Assembly: GCF_945859685.1 (NCBI RefSeq)
Contig: NC_079149.1
Coordinates: 120,253,575 to 120,317,574 of the forward strand
Reading direction: 5' to 3'
DNA length: 64,000 nt
Origin: Eupeodes corollae
Lineage: Eukaryota; Arthropoda; Insecta; Diptera; Syrphidae
In this document: piece by piece, positions 48,021 to 60,494 of the stretch
Layout: each line of letters starts with the position of its first letter
Numbering within the stretch: the stretch's first letter is position 1
Position numbers and translations under genes: made by a program
The notes under the pieces: generated by a model
What the model was told of the DNA's origin: nothing
The model's input: only the letters and a program-made list of their open reading frames with translations
The model's database searches: none

Positions 48021-50849
48021 GTAAAATTATTAAGGATTTATTATATTATTATTAAAATTATAAATACAACAAAAATCTCTTTTAAAATTGAACACAAACA
48101 ATGCGAGGCAAAAAAAATGTCCTTATACGTTCTCTGATCCTCTTCTCTTCATTTTCTGTGACACAATTCCGAAAGAATTGCTGTTGTTAATAATCCATTC
48201 GTATGACATATTATCCTGTAACAAAATATTATTTTACAATTCAATTATCCTTTTGTTCGAAAATTGACAAAACAAAAATTCATAAAAACACACACAACAA
48301 TTTTTTGTATATTGGGATTTATTAATCTACCAAATAATAAAATATATCCCATATTGAACGATATCCTTGATGTACCCAAAACCATATTCAATTTCATATA
48401 ATAATTTCTCGGTGGATCTTTATTTCTTCAAGGATCCATAGAGAATCCAGCTTTGTTTTCATTTGTGCTAATGATTATGATTTTTGTGGTTGACAATAAT
48501 GAAATTTAATATCTTTGAATGCATGAATGAAAAAAAGGACGATTTATAAGATTCTCTGAGTTATTGTAGGTACATTTCCGCTATTTAGCGCCAGGTCTTT
48601 GAAGAAGAGATTTCTGTGTCTTTACAGCTGTTTTTTTGGGTTGAAAGTCTTTTTAAAGGAGATTACAAACATCGTGCAATATCGTTCTTTCAAAATTGGT
48701 TTTGACAACAAAAATGTTAACTTCAGTTACCTAAGTCCCTGTAATGCAGAATCTAATAATGCAATTTTGTATAGATACTTCCATATTTCCTTGGTCGATT
48801 TACTGCTGTCAATGTCCGATGTCTTTTATGTTTGACCATCATTACGTCATTTTTGTTTTTAATTATTAAATATTTTCTTTTGTGATGCTCCTGTCATCGA
48901 ATCCTACATACAATATACTGTTGGAGTCCTTTATCCCAACTGAAGTACACGTAATAGGTAGTTTAATTTTGTTCCTTAAATTAAATTGAATGAAAGGGAT
49001 TCTCATACAAATTTTAAATTGCCCTCCTAATGGGTATATCACACTTTTACACTATCGCCGCGCCGCCCGCCGTCCGGCCGATATAGTTTAGCTCAACAAA
49101 AGGGAGATACTTTTGGACTCTAAACTCTGGACATTCATCATGATTGACCTCAATGTGAATGAGTTTTATATATCCTTCTGCTTTTAATGTACGTGGAACG
49201 TGCCATCATTCGTATAAAGGATATACTCGTATACACGCATCGAAAAATGAGAAAAGGATGTTCCATATGACTCCTTTTTTTTGTTTTGTTGAAAATGACA
49301 ATGAGGGCGATGTGCCATTGCCATATTCCAATCTCCCTGACTATGACTTTTGTATCTATATTTAGAAACAAAGAAAAACTAATTTAACATTTTTGAGAAT
49401 TTATGTACCGTTATGAAAAATGTCACCATCTGCTCTTGTTACTTTTCGTATATTATCTATGGAAATGTGGTGGATGTAGATGGACTTAAAAGTGTGGGTG
49501 GAAAGATGATTTTAAAATAAGGCACACTCATCCAGTATACCAGTGTAAAGAAAGAAAAGTGCGGTTCCTTGTTTATTATTGGGGTTTTTGTTGTTGATAG
49601 TTTTAAGTGATAAATTATTGTGGGTGGACATTGAATTTATGAGATTTTTGAGTATGTATAGAATGTCCACTTAAATCATTATCCTGGTAAATGTATGATA
49701 GGAAGTTTAATGAAGGTTTTTGTTGAAAATTTTATATTGTATAACTTGGTTTACTTCCAAAATTTAATGAGATTTTAGAATTTAACAATACTTAAAGGCA
49801 GCTGATGAGATTTTGAGTAATATGCAGTGTTATGAAATTATCTGATGGGATATCTCGATCAATATCGATATTATCATTTAATGCTTCAAAACACATATAT
49901 GTAGGATAAAGGAGATGGCAGGGGACGACAATTCAAATCTGTTCGATAGGAGGTTGGAGGTTGGAGGTTGGAAAAATAAATAAGGAGTTCAGGCAGTACC
50001 CTACTAGTTGGACAACTCAAAAATGGAAAAGTAAACAATACCTATTCAACACGTGTCATAGTATTATTAAATACATTTTACTTATGTCTTTTAAAATTTG
50101 AGCAAAAAGTTAAGGAAAGTATATTTATAGTTTATCTCAACTTCATTATTACTTAATATCTTACACAAATATTAGCGTGAATAAAGGAGAGCAAAAAGAA
50201 AGAAGATAACAGCCTAGTGAAATAAATTAAAAATTCTGTATTATACTGTATTATATTGGTTAGGAATAATGCAGTGGGTTCTAAAGTCTGTACTTTAGAA
50301 TTCTGGAAACTAAAAATACTATGTTTATCTAAATAATCTAGGTATACAAAAAAAACAGTCTATCAAATACTTTACCTTAAAATATTGTTTCCTTAAGTTC
50401 TAATTTAATTAGAATTAGAAAATATTATGTATTAAAAATCGAAACAAATCATAAAGCAATATTTTTATTAAATGTATAATAAAAGTAAATAAATATACAA
50501 AATAGAAAATAACAGAATAAGTTAAAATTAAAAAAAAGGCTCACATTTTTAAATTATCTAAATGACTTTTCTGTTTCACACTGTTTAGCATAATTTTGAA
50601 CTTAATAACCATGAACAACAATTTAAAAATGTAGTCACAGAATTTTGACTATTTATACCCAGATTTTTGTAAAACAGTATTACATCGTTAAAATTGTATT
50701 TTTTGTTATTAATAAATTCCATGTTATTTAGTTTCTTCAAATTTACGTTTTACGTAAAAACATTTAAAAGGATTTTGATTTTCGAACTTAAGACTTTAAA
50801 ACATTAATTTTAGTGTTTTACTTAAATACTAGTTTTCGAGGAGCACAAT
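48021..50849. other. Non-coding with small repeats
   Basis: It contains a 27-base CpG-rich patch at 49054-49080 (CGCCGCGCCGCCCGCCG) and three tandem GGTTGGA units at 49952-49972. The ORFs at 49150-49371 on both strands overlap each other and match nothing known. Confidence 0.6.
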
Positions 50850-52023
50850 CAGGGGTGGATCCAGACTTTTAATCAGGGGTGTGACTCCTCCACACCCTTA
50901 ACATATAGTCGAGTTTTTAATCACAGCTTACAAATTTTCTTCAATCTTCTGTAAAGCAGTTTTCTAAATATGCCATATTTAATAGCTAAAACACAATAGT
51001 TTAGAGGATTTTTGGTGCATTTAACGCAGAAATTGTTGTTTTTTTCCCAAAAATAATATATACTTTTCTTGTTTTCATATATATAAATGTCAAAAACAAA
51101 TTTCAAAATTCAAAAACTAAGAAAGTTAGAGAGGATCTGATATAAGGAATTGTCAGTCTTCTTTTAAAGTAGTTTTTTCGAACACAATTTTCGGGAGTTT
51201 TTTATTACTATCGCTATCAGTCTGCTTACTCGTAGATTCTAGAAAATATTTTGATCGTAAGGAAATTAATAAAACTTAAAAATTGTTGAGAGAAAAATAT
51301 TTGCTTCTTGAATTTAAGGAAATAGTTGCATTTCAGAAATTATCTCTAACAATTAATTAAAAACAAATTAAGGTAAACATATAAGTTGGTTTTGTGTGAA
51401 CTCGCAAATTGCACGTTTTAGAATCTCTTTTCACTTCAAAACTCAAGAGATTAAAAGCTTTTAATCAATAGATATGAAATGTTCATAATACTTTTCAATT
51501 AGCCATTAATGTAACAAAAGTGTCACTTTTGCTGTTTTTAAAATTCGTGTTTAAATCTCAGTTCTAGGGCATCCAAAGCAAAATTCACTTTAAAATGTAG
51601 ATACATACTAGAGTTTTTCCAAATTATGAATTGCGTGAAACCAAAATCTTAGTTATTTTTGACAGCGAACCTCATTTCAGTAAGTGTTGTTAAATTACTA
51701 ACAAATCTTTAATTATATTATGGCTCATGTGACCCCTTTCCCCCTTGGTTATCCATTGGTCAAAAGTTGATGAATTTCGGATTCATATTATATGTTTTTG
51801 GTCCAGTCCTCAGTTAAAAGTAGTATAGGTACTTAAGCAAACAAAGTTTAAAGAAGTCAAATACAAATTTTGTTTTTATATATAAAAAATAAAAATATAT
51901 AATGGGAATCATATTCATTAACGCATTACGATAGTTTTGAATTCGAGGAAAAATAAAAAAAAGTTATCACCCAAGGGGGGGGGGGGTCATGACCCCTACG
52001 ACCCCACCTTGGATCCGCCATTG
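50850..52023. mobile_element. Non-autonomous hAT-type element with 8-bp target duplication
   Basis: The 8-base word AGCACAAT occurs at 50842-50849 and 52024-52031, directly outside imperfect inverted ends. The left end reads CAGGGGTGGATCCAGA; the right end, complemented, reads CAATGGCGGATCCAAGG. The shared GGATCC core, the C/G outermost bases, the short imperfect repeats and the 8-bp duplication are hallmarks of hAT transposons. The subterminal regions hold further G/C-run words (for example a run of 13 G at 51975-51987). The 1,174-bp interior is AT-rich without a transposase ORF, so movement would need an enzyme supplied in trans. The duplication is perfect, which suggests a fairly young insertion. 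Confidence 0.85.
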
Positions 52024-52031
52024 AGCACAAT

Positions 52032-55000
52032 GAAATACACGTAATTCAATAAGAATTTTTAGTAAGCTTGACTCAGTTTCTGGAACTTGATCAAACAATC
52101 TAAAACAACCTGAATTTTCTAGACTGTAGGTCCTACTTTCTAATTTTAGACCATTTTTGAACAGAATTTTCAATGATTTTCATTTATTCATTTATTTATA
52201 TGTAAGGGCCTTCAAAGCCGCAATAAAATGAATCTTAAGTCGGTTCCGGGCTATGAATAAATACATGAAAGTGTAAATGGAAGAGATATTTTGTTTTTTA
52301 GTAGTTTAAATTTTTAAGCAATTTCCTTTTTGGGAGTTTCCTCAAAATATCAAAAATTTAGTGTTTTAGCAGTTTTACACTCTAAGCTGAAAAACTAAAC
52401 TAATTTGTGTATAACTTTTTCAAATATAATATAACAACATAAATTTATAACAAAAGGGCTCGTAGTATAAATTGTTTGTTTTGTTAGTTTTTTTTTCTTT
52501 AAACTATCTGTTAAAATTGAATGTCTGCTATATTAACAGAACAAGAAAAGAAAATAACGACGATTTGAAAAACTTCGGGTCAATACTGTGGGAATTTATA
52601 TAAATGATGATATATTTGCACGTTGATTGATACAAAAATACCTAAACCATTGTAACTTTGTAGAGTGTTGAATTTTTGTTTTTGAGAATAAGAATAAAAC
52701 CATTAATGAAAACAATGATAAAAAAAAACAAAATTTACAACCAATTTTTAAAAATAAAGGTACATTAACCTTATAGACCCAGTTTTTTCTATAATTAAAT
52801 TCTTTCTCAACGGAGTTTTACGTTTGCATATAAATATTTTTGATTCTCTACCACTCGTGTATACTGAAAAGTTTAAAAAAGTGTAATTTTTACTTAAAAG
52901 ATGTGAAAAAGCTGTAAGTATCAAAATTGTCCATCATCATCGATTCTATACAGCATTTACAACAACATTTATGAAAAAGCCTAACACATATTACCAAGCA
53001 GTAACATAATATATGGAAATACATATACAGGATTTCTTTCTTCAGCCAAAAGTTCATATTCTTAAACCATTTCTTTCTATTTTTATTTAAAGTTGGTATA
53101 CTTATCTAAGACCAAACGACAAAGAGTATAGGTATTCTAGGAAAGTCTCGAAAATACTCGTTTTGCTTAGTTCATTTAAGAACACAAAGTTAACTTGAAA
53201 TTTTTGTATTGAAACTATATCAGAAGGTTTGCATTTAAATATACAGATAACTTTGAAAGACGATTTTAAATTTAAAACTATTCAACGAAAAGCCGTCGGC
53301 AAGTCAGCATTTTTAATTCATTGGGTGCAATAGCTTCAAAACGTGTCGTCGCATCTGTCGATTAAAACCTCACTAATTATTTAATCTCACCATTTTTTAC
53401 GTGTAACGCTTTTAGGTTCAAATTTCTATGCAATCATATCAGAAAGGAAAAACCTTCAATTTTAGGGCAATTCTATAACTGGGCCATTAGTCCAGCCTTC
53501 CATGCCAATTTCCGATAATGGGGTCGGAGGGGGAAGTGTCGGACTTGTGAAGTCCATTCCCTTAAGTTTCGTAGACAGTTAAATGAAATTGTAAATTTAG
53601 CTTAAAGTTAATGTTTGATGATGATTACCTACTCTCTTCTTTATATACTTAAATATACCTATGTATACTTTACTTACCATTGCAACTCCTACAATGTAGA
53701 CCGGCGGCATTGGCGGCGGCGGCTATATGACGGCAGCGACAAACGTTCTACTTATTCCCAAACCTATAGACGCGTATATCTATCTATAAACGTCTATATG
53801 CGGAAGTTGAAAATAAAGTCGATGAATGTCATTGACCTGATTAACATAATACACCCTTCGAGCCTTCCAGACAATGTTATAGTGCTGTGCTGGTTTGATG
53901 ATGCTGATTCACCATCAGTATAGTATAGGTACGAGTAGTACCAACCAGAGCAGTGTGACATCGACTTTCAAAGCTCTAGAGTTCCAATTTCGATATACTG
54001 TCTGGGTTGTCTCTGTTTTTCTTAGTATTTAGTGCGATTTGGCAACTTGATGGCTCTATATGTATATAGTATAGTTTGGAGGAGCTATATAAATGTTTGT
54101 ATAGGTATGTATAATTAAGGGAGGCAGACAGAAAACCCGTAGGTATCTACTGAAAATCTATCGATTTTCAACATTCAACATTCAAGCAAAGTGCAACAAT
54201 TGCCCAAAAAACGGCAAAAGGACCAAAATAAGAAAAACCCCAATTTTCCGCACACACAAATGAAATCAACCAGCAAAAAGGACGAAATAGCACAAGAACG
54301 ACAAGAAACAACTCTCGCTCTCTATCACTGATGATGATATGGTGATGGTGATGGCGCTCGGCTAGGGTTTTGGCTCGGTTCGGTGGCAGTGGCTGTGATG
54401 GCTTTGCCTGGGTTTTTGGTCTTTTGTTGTCCTTTTTTTTTTAAATTGTGTGTTATGTGCTTCTACTGCTGCTGCTGCCACTTCTACTGACTGATATGGT
54501 TATCGGTATAGCTAATATATGGGTGTAAATGTGAATGTGAATCCTGAATGTCCTTTTTATTAACCGTACAACTAAATGTTTCCTTTATTTCCTCTGGTAG
54601 AAGCATTTGAATTTGAAGCTGATGTTGGGGTATTTAAAAACAGGTTGTCTCTCGCCATCCTCCTTTTCACCTCTCCTCCCTATATTAGACTTTCAGTTAA
54701 TTCTGCTATGTAGACACAAATATTTAAGTGTGTGAGTGTGTATCTATGTGCGTATGGAGATGGGTTTCCCAGGCTCACACAAAAACAGAGACAATAAGCC
54801 AAGAAACACAAACTAGACGTTTTGGAAAAATAAAATACAACAAAAAGCATCGCCATCGCACCAGAAACCCGGAAACGGAGAAAGCTCCATAGCAGAACTC
54901 GAAACCTTCCTTTTTTTCTGTGTAGGTTTATTTTCTTGTTTTTTTTTTCATTTTATTTTATTTTGCAGAGTTACTGTTAGTCTAATCGATTTTCTTGTAA

Positions 55001-56528
55001 CTCAATGTCAGCCTATGTATACATACAATTTAAGTTAGTATGTATATATAAATAGCACTTGTATTTGTGTGTTAATATGTGCAATGAGGCGTTTTGTATA
55101 GACATACAAGACAGCACTGAAAATAAACACAGCACAGAAAAAAAAAACAAGTCCAAAGGATCAACCGGAACAATTTTGGTCACAGACTGGCGTTATTTGA
55201 CACAATAGCTGTATACCTTCATTTAGTCTCATAGAATCATCACCATCAGCCAGCAGCGAGTGCGATGTCGACGACATACAAGGTTTATTGATTTTTAGAC
55301 GCCATAGCCGCCGTGCGTCGTTCGTAATATCTATTCTTTAACTTTATTTAAAGAGAACATTAAAGTTAAACAAAATGAACCTACAAACCAAAGTTATGCA
55401 TTGTTTCAAGTAAATAATTTAAATTGATGGAATAGTAGCTAAAGTAGTTTTAAGGTCATAGTATATAAATCTCTTCTGATATTAGAATATAAGAGGTTGT
55501 TGGTAAACGGTCAATAATTTAAACATCGACTGAATTTTTTTGAAGGTATTAGAATGGCTTTTTCGAACTGTATATAATGTGCTATTCATTCATGCTTTGA
55601 AATCATAGCCCCATGAGGAGACAGGAAAAACTTCAATTCTTTGTTGAAGTTCTTAAATACTCACTATTGAGTTACATACTCCCAAAAATGTAGAGTGATG
55701 TTCCTTTAATATTTATAATTCCACTAAGTTGTATTTTGGATGCTTTGAAAACATTATATCTTTCACAAATTTCACGCATAAAACTTAGCGAAACAGAAAG
55801 AAAAATGTAGAAATGAAATAGAATTATATGTATATACACTTAGAGCAAAAGGTCTCCATTCAGTTCCACCTTAACCTTTTTACCAAATTTAAAAAAATGT
55901 TGATTGTGATTTTCAAAAATACTTGTTCAATAATAAATATTTTATCTCAGAATCAACAAAACAAATGGTTGCTATTCGGAGACTTTTTAGACTATTTGTA
56001 GAAATCGACTGGTTACTTTATATTTAAAAGTAGGTCTTTAGACAAGTTGACGAAGTAAAATGCTTTGAAACGTTTATAAGAAATGATTAAATACAGATAT
56101 CATTACAAATTTACCTAAACAAATGATATTTCAGCTAAATGTTGGCAATTCTAATTTTATTTTCTTATTCTTGTTTCAACTGATATCAATGGGCGAAAAA
56201 GTAAGTTTTTTCTGCAAGTTGTCCCGAATTCGAATCTAACATTTTTTTCACATCAGGTTTTTAAAATGTGAACTTTTTAAAGATGGGAAAAAGAGTTAAA
56301 ATCGGGTTTTTTAAGGCTTAGTTAAAACACAACATATTGCTTACCAATGAATTTTATGAAAACTTCGCAATGCACAAATATTTATCTTTTTAATTAGTTT
56401 CTGGAAATTCTTATTAGATATGAGTCTTTGTTTGACTCTTAAAGAAGTTTTTTACAAACCTTAAGTCTAATGCTTCCATAGTTTTAAAGGTAATGTTTAG
56501 TTCTGATCGATTTAACTATCAAATAACT
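52032..56528. other. Non-coding with GC-richer islands
   Basis: No gene identified. A GGCGGC-rich patch at 53701-53724 is open in two frames without a good donor. At 54240-54480 and 55190-55330 the composition rises and GAGAG/CTCTC words (near 54311-54326) and a GCCAT word (55302) occur, as seen in fly regulatory DNA. An ATG at 55264 opens only a few codons before a GT. Confidence 0.5.
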
Positions 56529-56598
56529 TGAGAGTTGTAAGTCACTAGGCAGTAGTTCTCAACAGACTGTTGCGCCGTCCAATTTATTTATTTTTATC
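56529..56598 (+). mobile_element. SINE 3'-end fragment (copy 3)
   Basis: GAGAGTTGTAAGTCACTAGG, then TTCTC.ACAGACTGTTGCGCC and an AATTTATTTATTTTTA tail match the last 60-70 bases of the SINE at 37981-38269. It is 5'-truncated, as is usual for retroposed copies. Confidence 0.85.
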
Positions 56599-59557
56599 TC
56601 AAAAACTTTACGTGTCTAAGTAATTTTTAAAGTCTAACTTCAATTAAGAATGGGTTGTTTTTTGTCATACCTATATCTAATTTTTTGATGTATTTTCTTA
56701 AATAGCTAATTTTTCGAAAACGATGTACTTATACTTATAAAGAATTTTTTTGTTTGTTTAAACAGCTTATTTCATATTTATTCTTATTTTAATTATTAAA
56801 TTTACATAACATAACTAAAAGACATGCATACGCATCATATTTCTTACTTTTGGTCAAATTAATCATGACCATAAACCATATTTCGAATACCTACCTAACG
56901 AAGAAAACATGGCACAAAATTTGACGTAATGTTAGAAACATTACACCTTATACGGTAGTAAAGGCGATTATAAAAGATTAAAATATCTATTTTCCTTGTT
57001 AACTTCAAATCGAAAGTTATTGTAATCGGTCCAATTTATTCAATTTAAAATTTTGACATTTCTCAAAGTTTCAAGGTCCATAGAGTCTTGTTTTATCGTA
57101 AAAGAAATATTGCTTTCAACATTCGGTTAAAGTTTGAGAAAAATCGAATTGACAGTTTTTTTACAAAAAATAAAAAAACCCAAAAAATTGATTTTCGACT
57201 CAAATATCTTTTTTTTAAATTAAAGTATTGGCGTCAAACTTAATTCGTCTTATAAAAAATATTGTTTTTGACACTTAGTTTAATTTGTATAAAAATTCGT
57301 CAGTCAGTTTTTTTTCATTAAAATTAAAATCTACAAAAAATACTACGCAAAATTGGTAAAATTGATATTCGGCTCTTAATATTTCGTGAAAAAATGTATG
57401 TATTGACTTCAAAATGATTTCACTTTGTTGGAAAATTTCAATTTGTCCTTGTTTATTAAAGAAATGAAATTTATCAAAAAATTCTACTGTAAAAATCTCG
57501 TTTACAAACAAAGATTTAAAAAAAAAAACTATTTTATCATATGCAAAACATTGTTGGTCTTTTTAATTCATTTTATAGTAATTTAACCGACAACTTTTTT
57601 AACAAAACACGAAAACTTACAAACCTTTTCAAGCGAAACTTATCGACAGACGGGATGGGAAGTTATTAGTGTTAGTCGCATACCAACCTCTTTTTTTAAT
57701 TATTTTATTATATTAACTAGACATATTTCTTGTACAAACATCAAAAAACCCTATTTAAAAATCTCTTCATATAAAAAGAAGATCTTGTTGAAATCTTTCA
57801 TATTTTTTCATATTTCCTTTCATAAGTATATTTCGTCGTCCATATTTTTTTTTCGTCCAAAAATTCAAAATGGTAGCATTTGTATTTCTAACCCCTTTTT
57901 TATAATTAGATATTCTATTTTTATGTTGTCATCATCTTCCTGCTCTTCTTTAACTTCCAATAATAATGCATGCATCACTTTTAATATAAAATGATTTTCC
58001 GTGTTTCGGGTTCACGTACACGTACGCAACATAGGATCATCTATTGTTCCTGTGATTATCTTCATGTTTGAATTACGTAGGCACATATTTATTTTTTTCA
58101 TCCCTCGGCGCAGTTATAGCAGCCGTATATTCAAACAGAATATTATTTCGCTACGCTTTATTCTTTATTAATAATTCAATTCAATATATGTATTAAAATC
58201 CCTTCCAAAACGTTGATGTGCGGTTGATCGCATCATCAAACCAGCATAATATTATACATAGACAGATAGAAAGGACTACACTAACAGAAAATCAAAATCC
58301 AGTTTTTTGAATTTCTATTTCTATCATTTCATATGGCATAGCCCTCACTTTATATGAATCTTTACAGGTAGGTATACCGCCATTGGTATAAATAAAAAAA
58401 GATGTAGAAAGGGGTTGGATAGAAAAGACATCCTGCGATGAATTCATTTTTATGTATATGTACTTCTGCTTAAACATCCTTTTGTAGGCAAATACAAAAA
58501 AATAATAATTAGCTATAGGGAGGATTAATCGTCCTTCTCGTCATTTGCCAACCGTTATTTTTGTTTTTTGTTTAGCTTCGTACCTAAACAGAAATTAAAA
58601 AAAAGAAAACTCCCTATATAAATATATTTATTATTCCAACAGGACATGAACATCGCACATTATCAAATTGACAATTGCACAAATCCACAAAATTACTTTC
58701 ACTCTGTTGAATTTCGATCGAAAAATAAAATATATATGTTATAGTTAAGTTGACAATAAAAAAGAAAATCTTAATCTATAAATGAGAATTATTATGTAGG
58801 TACAACATCACTTTACTATTACATACAACGATTAAAACCTATATGGGCACGGACATCAAGCCAAGGAAAAAATGTCCTGCATTTATGTTGTGTTATTATT
58901 TTTTCATCTGCCTATCTAAGCTGATCTTTGATCTTCTTAATTTCGCATTTGATGTGACGCGCCCCATCAAAAGGAACAAAAATTAATAAGGATATATGCG
59001 ATTTTATGTTTTATATTTGTTTAGGTTTGTCGCATTGGTGTTTTGTTCCTGCGAGTTGAAGCAGCGACACTGAGATCGAGTTTATGTTATGGTTTTCGAA
59101 TCATAAGAAGGAAAGGAAAGATTTTTTGATTTGAAATGCTGGAAATATTTTTATTATGTTTCTTAAATTTTGATGGATGTAATTCTTGGACTTGGATTAG
59201 GTATAGCGATGCAATGAGACGGATATAATTTGAATTTTTTGTCCACGTTTATCAGAAAATCTTAAAACATGTTTCCTGTGGGAATATTTTTGAGTTCATT
59301 TTGATGTGAAATCTACGAAAAACTAAAGTAGTAAAGTCCTGTCTATCACAATCGAAAGCCTGGTTAAATAATGTAGAACGAATAAATGCGAAGTATATTC
59401 ACAAACTTGAACAAGTGCTATTGATTTATAAAAGTCAAAGGCCATAGTAGGTAAATTTAAATTAGGCAAGGAAACGGAAATCTTACAAAATGTTTGGGTC
59501 TTACCATAGTATTCAAAGGGGGCCTGTCCGATCGCTGATGAGAACCATCTTCTTCTA
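56599..59557. other. AT-rich non-coding stretch
   Basis: No recognisable gene. Short frames (57275-57511, 57785-57994, 59323-59586) are low-complexity or overlap the mariner end to the right. Confidence 0.6.
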
Positions 59558-60060
59558 AGTGGTGATTTTTTAGAGGCGCTATACAACGTTAAGTTTGCAG
59601 TACTATATTAACTGACGATAATTTTATCAGCTATTAAGTGATTTATTTTTAGTTTGATTTGGTATGTCAATTGTCATTTGTGCAAATTTGTTTCAAACAT
59701 AATGGCTACTTTTTTCCTAAGCAAATTTTGTTTTAATGATGAAGATCACTTTTTTTAATATTCGTCAATAAACAAAACTGCTGTATTTAGAGTGAAGATA
59801 AATCTCAAGAATATGTTAAGACATAGTTACTGACTGTTTGGTGTGTCACGTTACGAACCCGTGAATTGATCTCCAAGATCTTGCGATTAAACACCACCGC
59901 TTGATTATTTTTGGTGGGGATAAGTGAAGTCGCTAGTCTACGCCGATAAGCCTGAAACGATAGATCTCTTGGAAAAAATTGTGGTACAAATGTTAGAAAA
60001 ATTCATTAAAAAGTGGACTTCCAGATTAGACCACGTACGAAGATTATATTTCCAATAAAG
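59558..60060 (+). mobile_element. Mariner relic with internal deletion
   Basis: The left end, AGTGGTGATTTTTTAGAGG (after a TA at 59556-59557), matches the terminal repeat of the element at 10544-11500. The body keeps scattered transposase homology on the plus strand. SINKTAVFRV resembles the NKQNCRIW block. It then jumps to PRSCD.TP and LDYFWWG-like sequence near 59870-59920, YADKPETIDLLE (59941-59976) and MLEKFIKKWTSRLD near 59990-60030. The part carrying the second catalytic aspartate is deleted and several stops are present. The right terminal repeat was not found; another repeat element begins 6 bases further on. Confidence 0.75.
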
Positions 60061-60065
60061 GGAGG

Positions 60066-60494
60066 GGGTCGAAAAGCTGTATTTTAAAATACTGTATTTT
60101 AATATTCTGTATATCAAAATACTGTACTAAGTTTTGACAGATCAAATAATTTGGTGCAATTGTTTAAGCAATTGTTGATTATTATAGGAACAATTATGTA
60201 CAAATGTGACAAAGATAAAATAAGAAGAAGATATTGTTTATATTGTTTGTGTTTTTATTATTTCAAAGACTTGTAAATTATCATAGGTACATATGCCATT
60301 GTTCAAGGAAAGTATATTAGAACATTATGCTGATGAAAAATTACTATAAAAAAAGTATTATGCTTTTAAAATTCTGTATTTTAAAATGGTGTAAATAAGG
60401 GTTAAAATAAAAATCGTTTTGATAATGTTAAAAATTGTGCAGTTTTAAAATACAGAATTTTCATATAAGTATTTTAAATACAGTATTATGACCC
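60066..60494. repeat. MITE-like inverted-repeat element
   Basis: The ends GGGTC..AA..CTGTATTTTA (left) and its complement TAAATACAGTATTATGACCC (right) form inverted repeats that can be followed, imperfectly, for about 60 bases. The repeats are themselves made of CTGTATTTTAAAATA-type near-palindromic units, and one more unit lies in the middle near 60372. There is no ORF. A target duplication is not clear. It could be a MITE or a palindromic satellite. Confidence 0.65.

Noticed and set aside
49863..49870. TATCGATA (DRE/BEAF-like) sites here, near 20328 and near 39648
   Set aside because: Two to three occurrences are about what base composition predicts for this palindrome in 64 kb.
53701..53770. 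GGIGGGGYMTAATN-type frame as an exon
   Set aside because: GGC repeats explain it; no credible donor and a competing frame is open.
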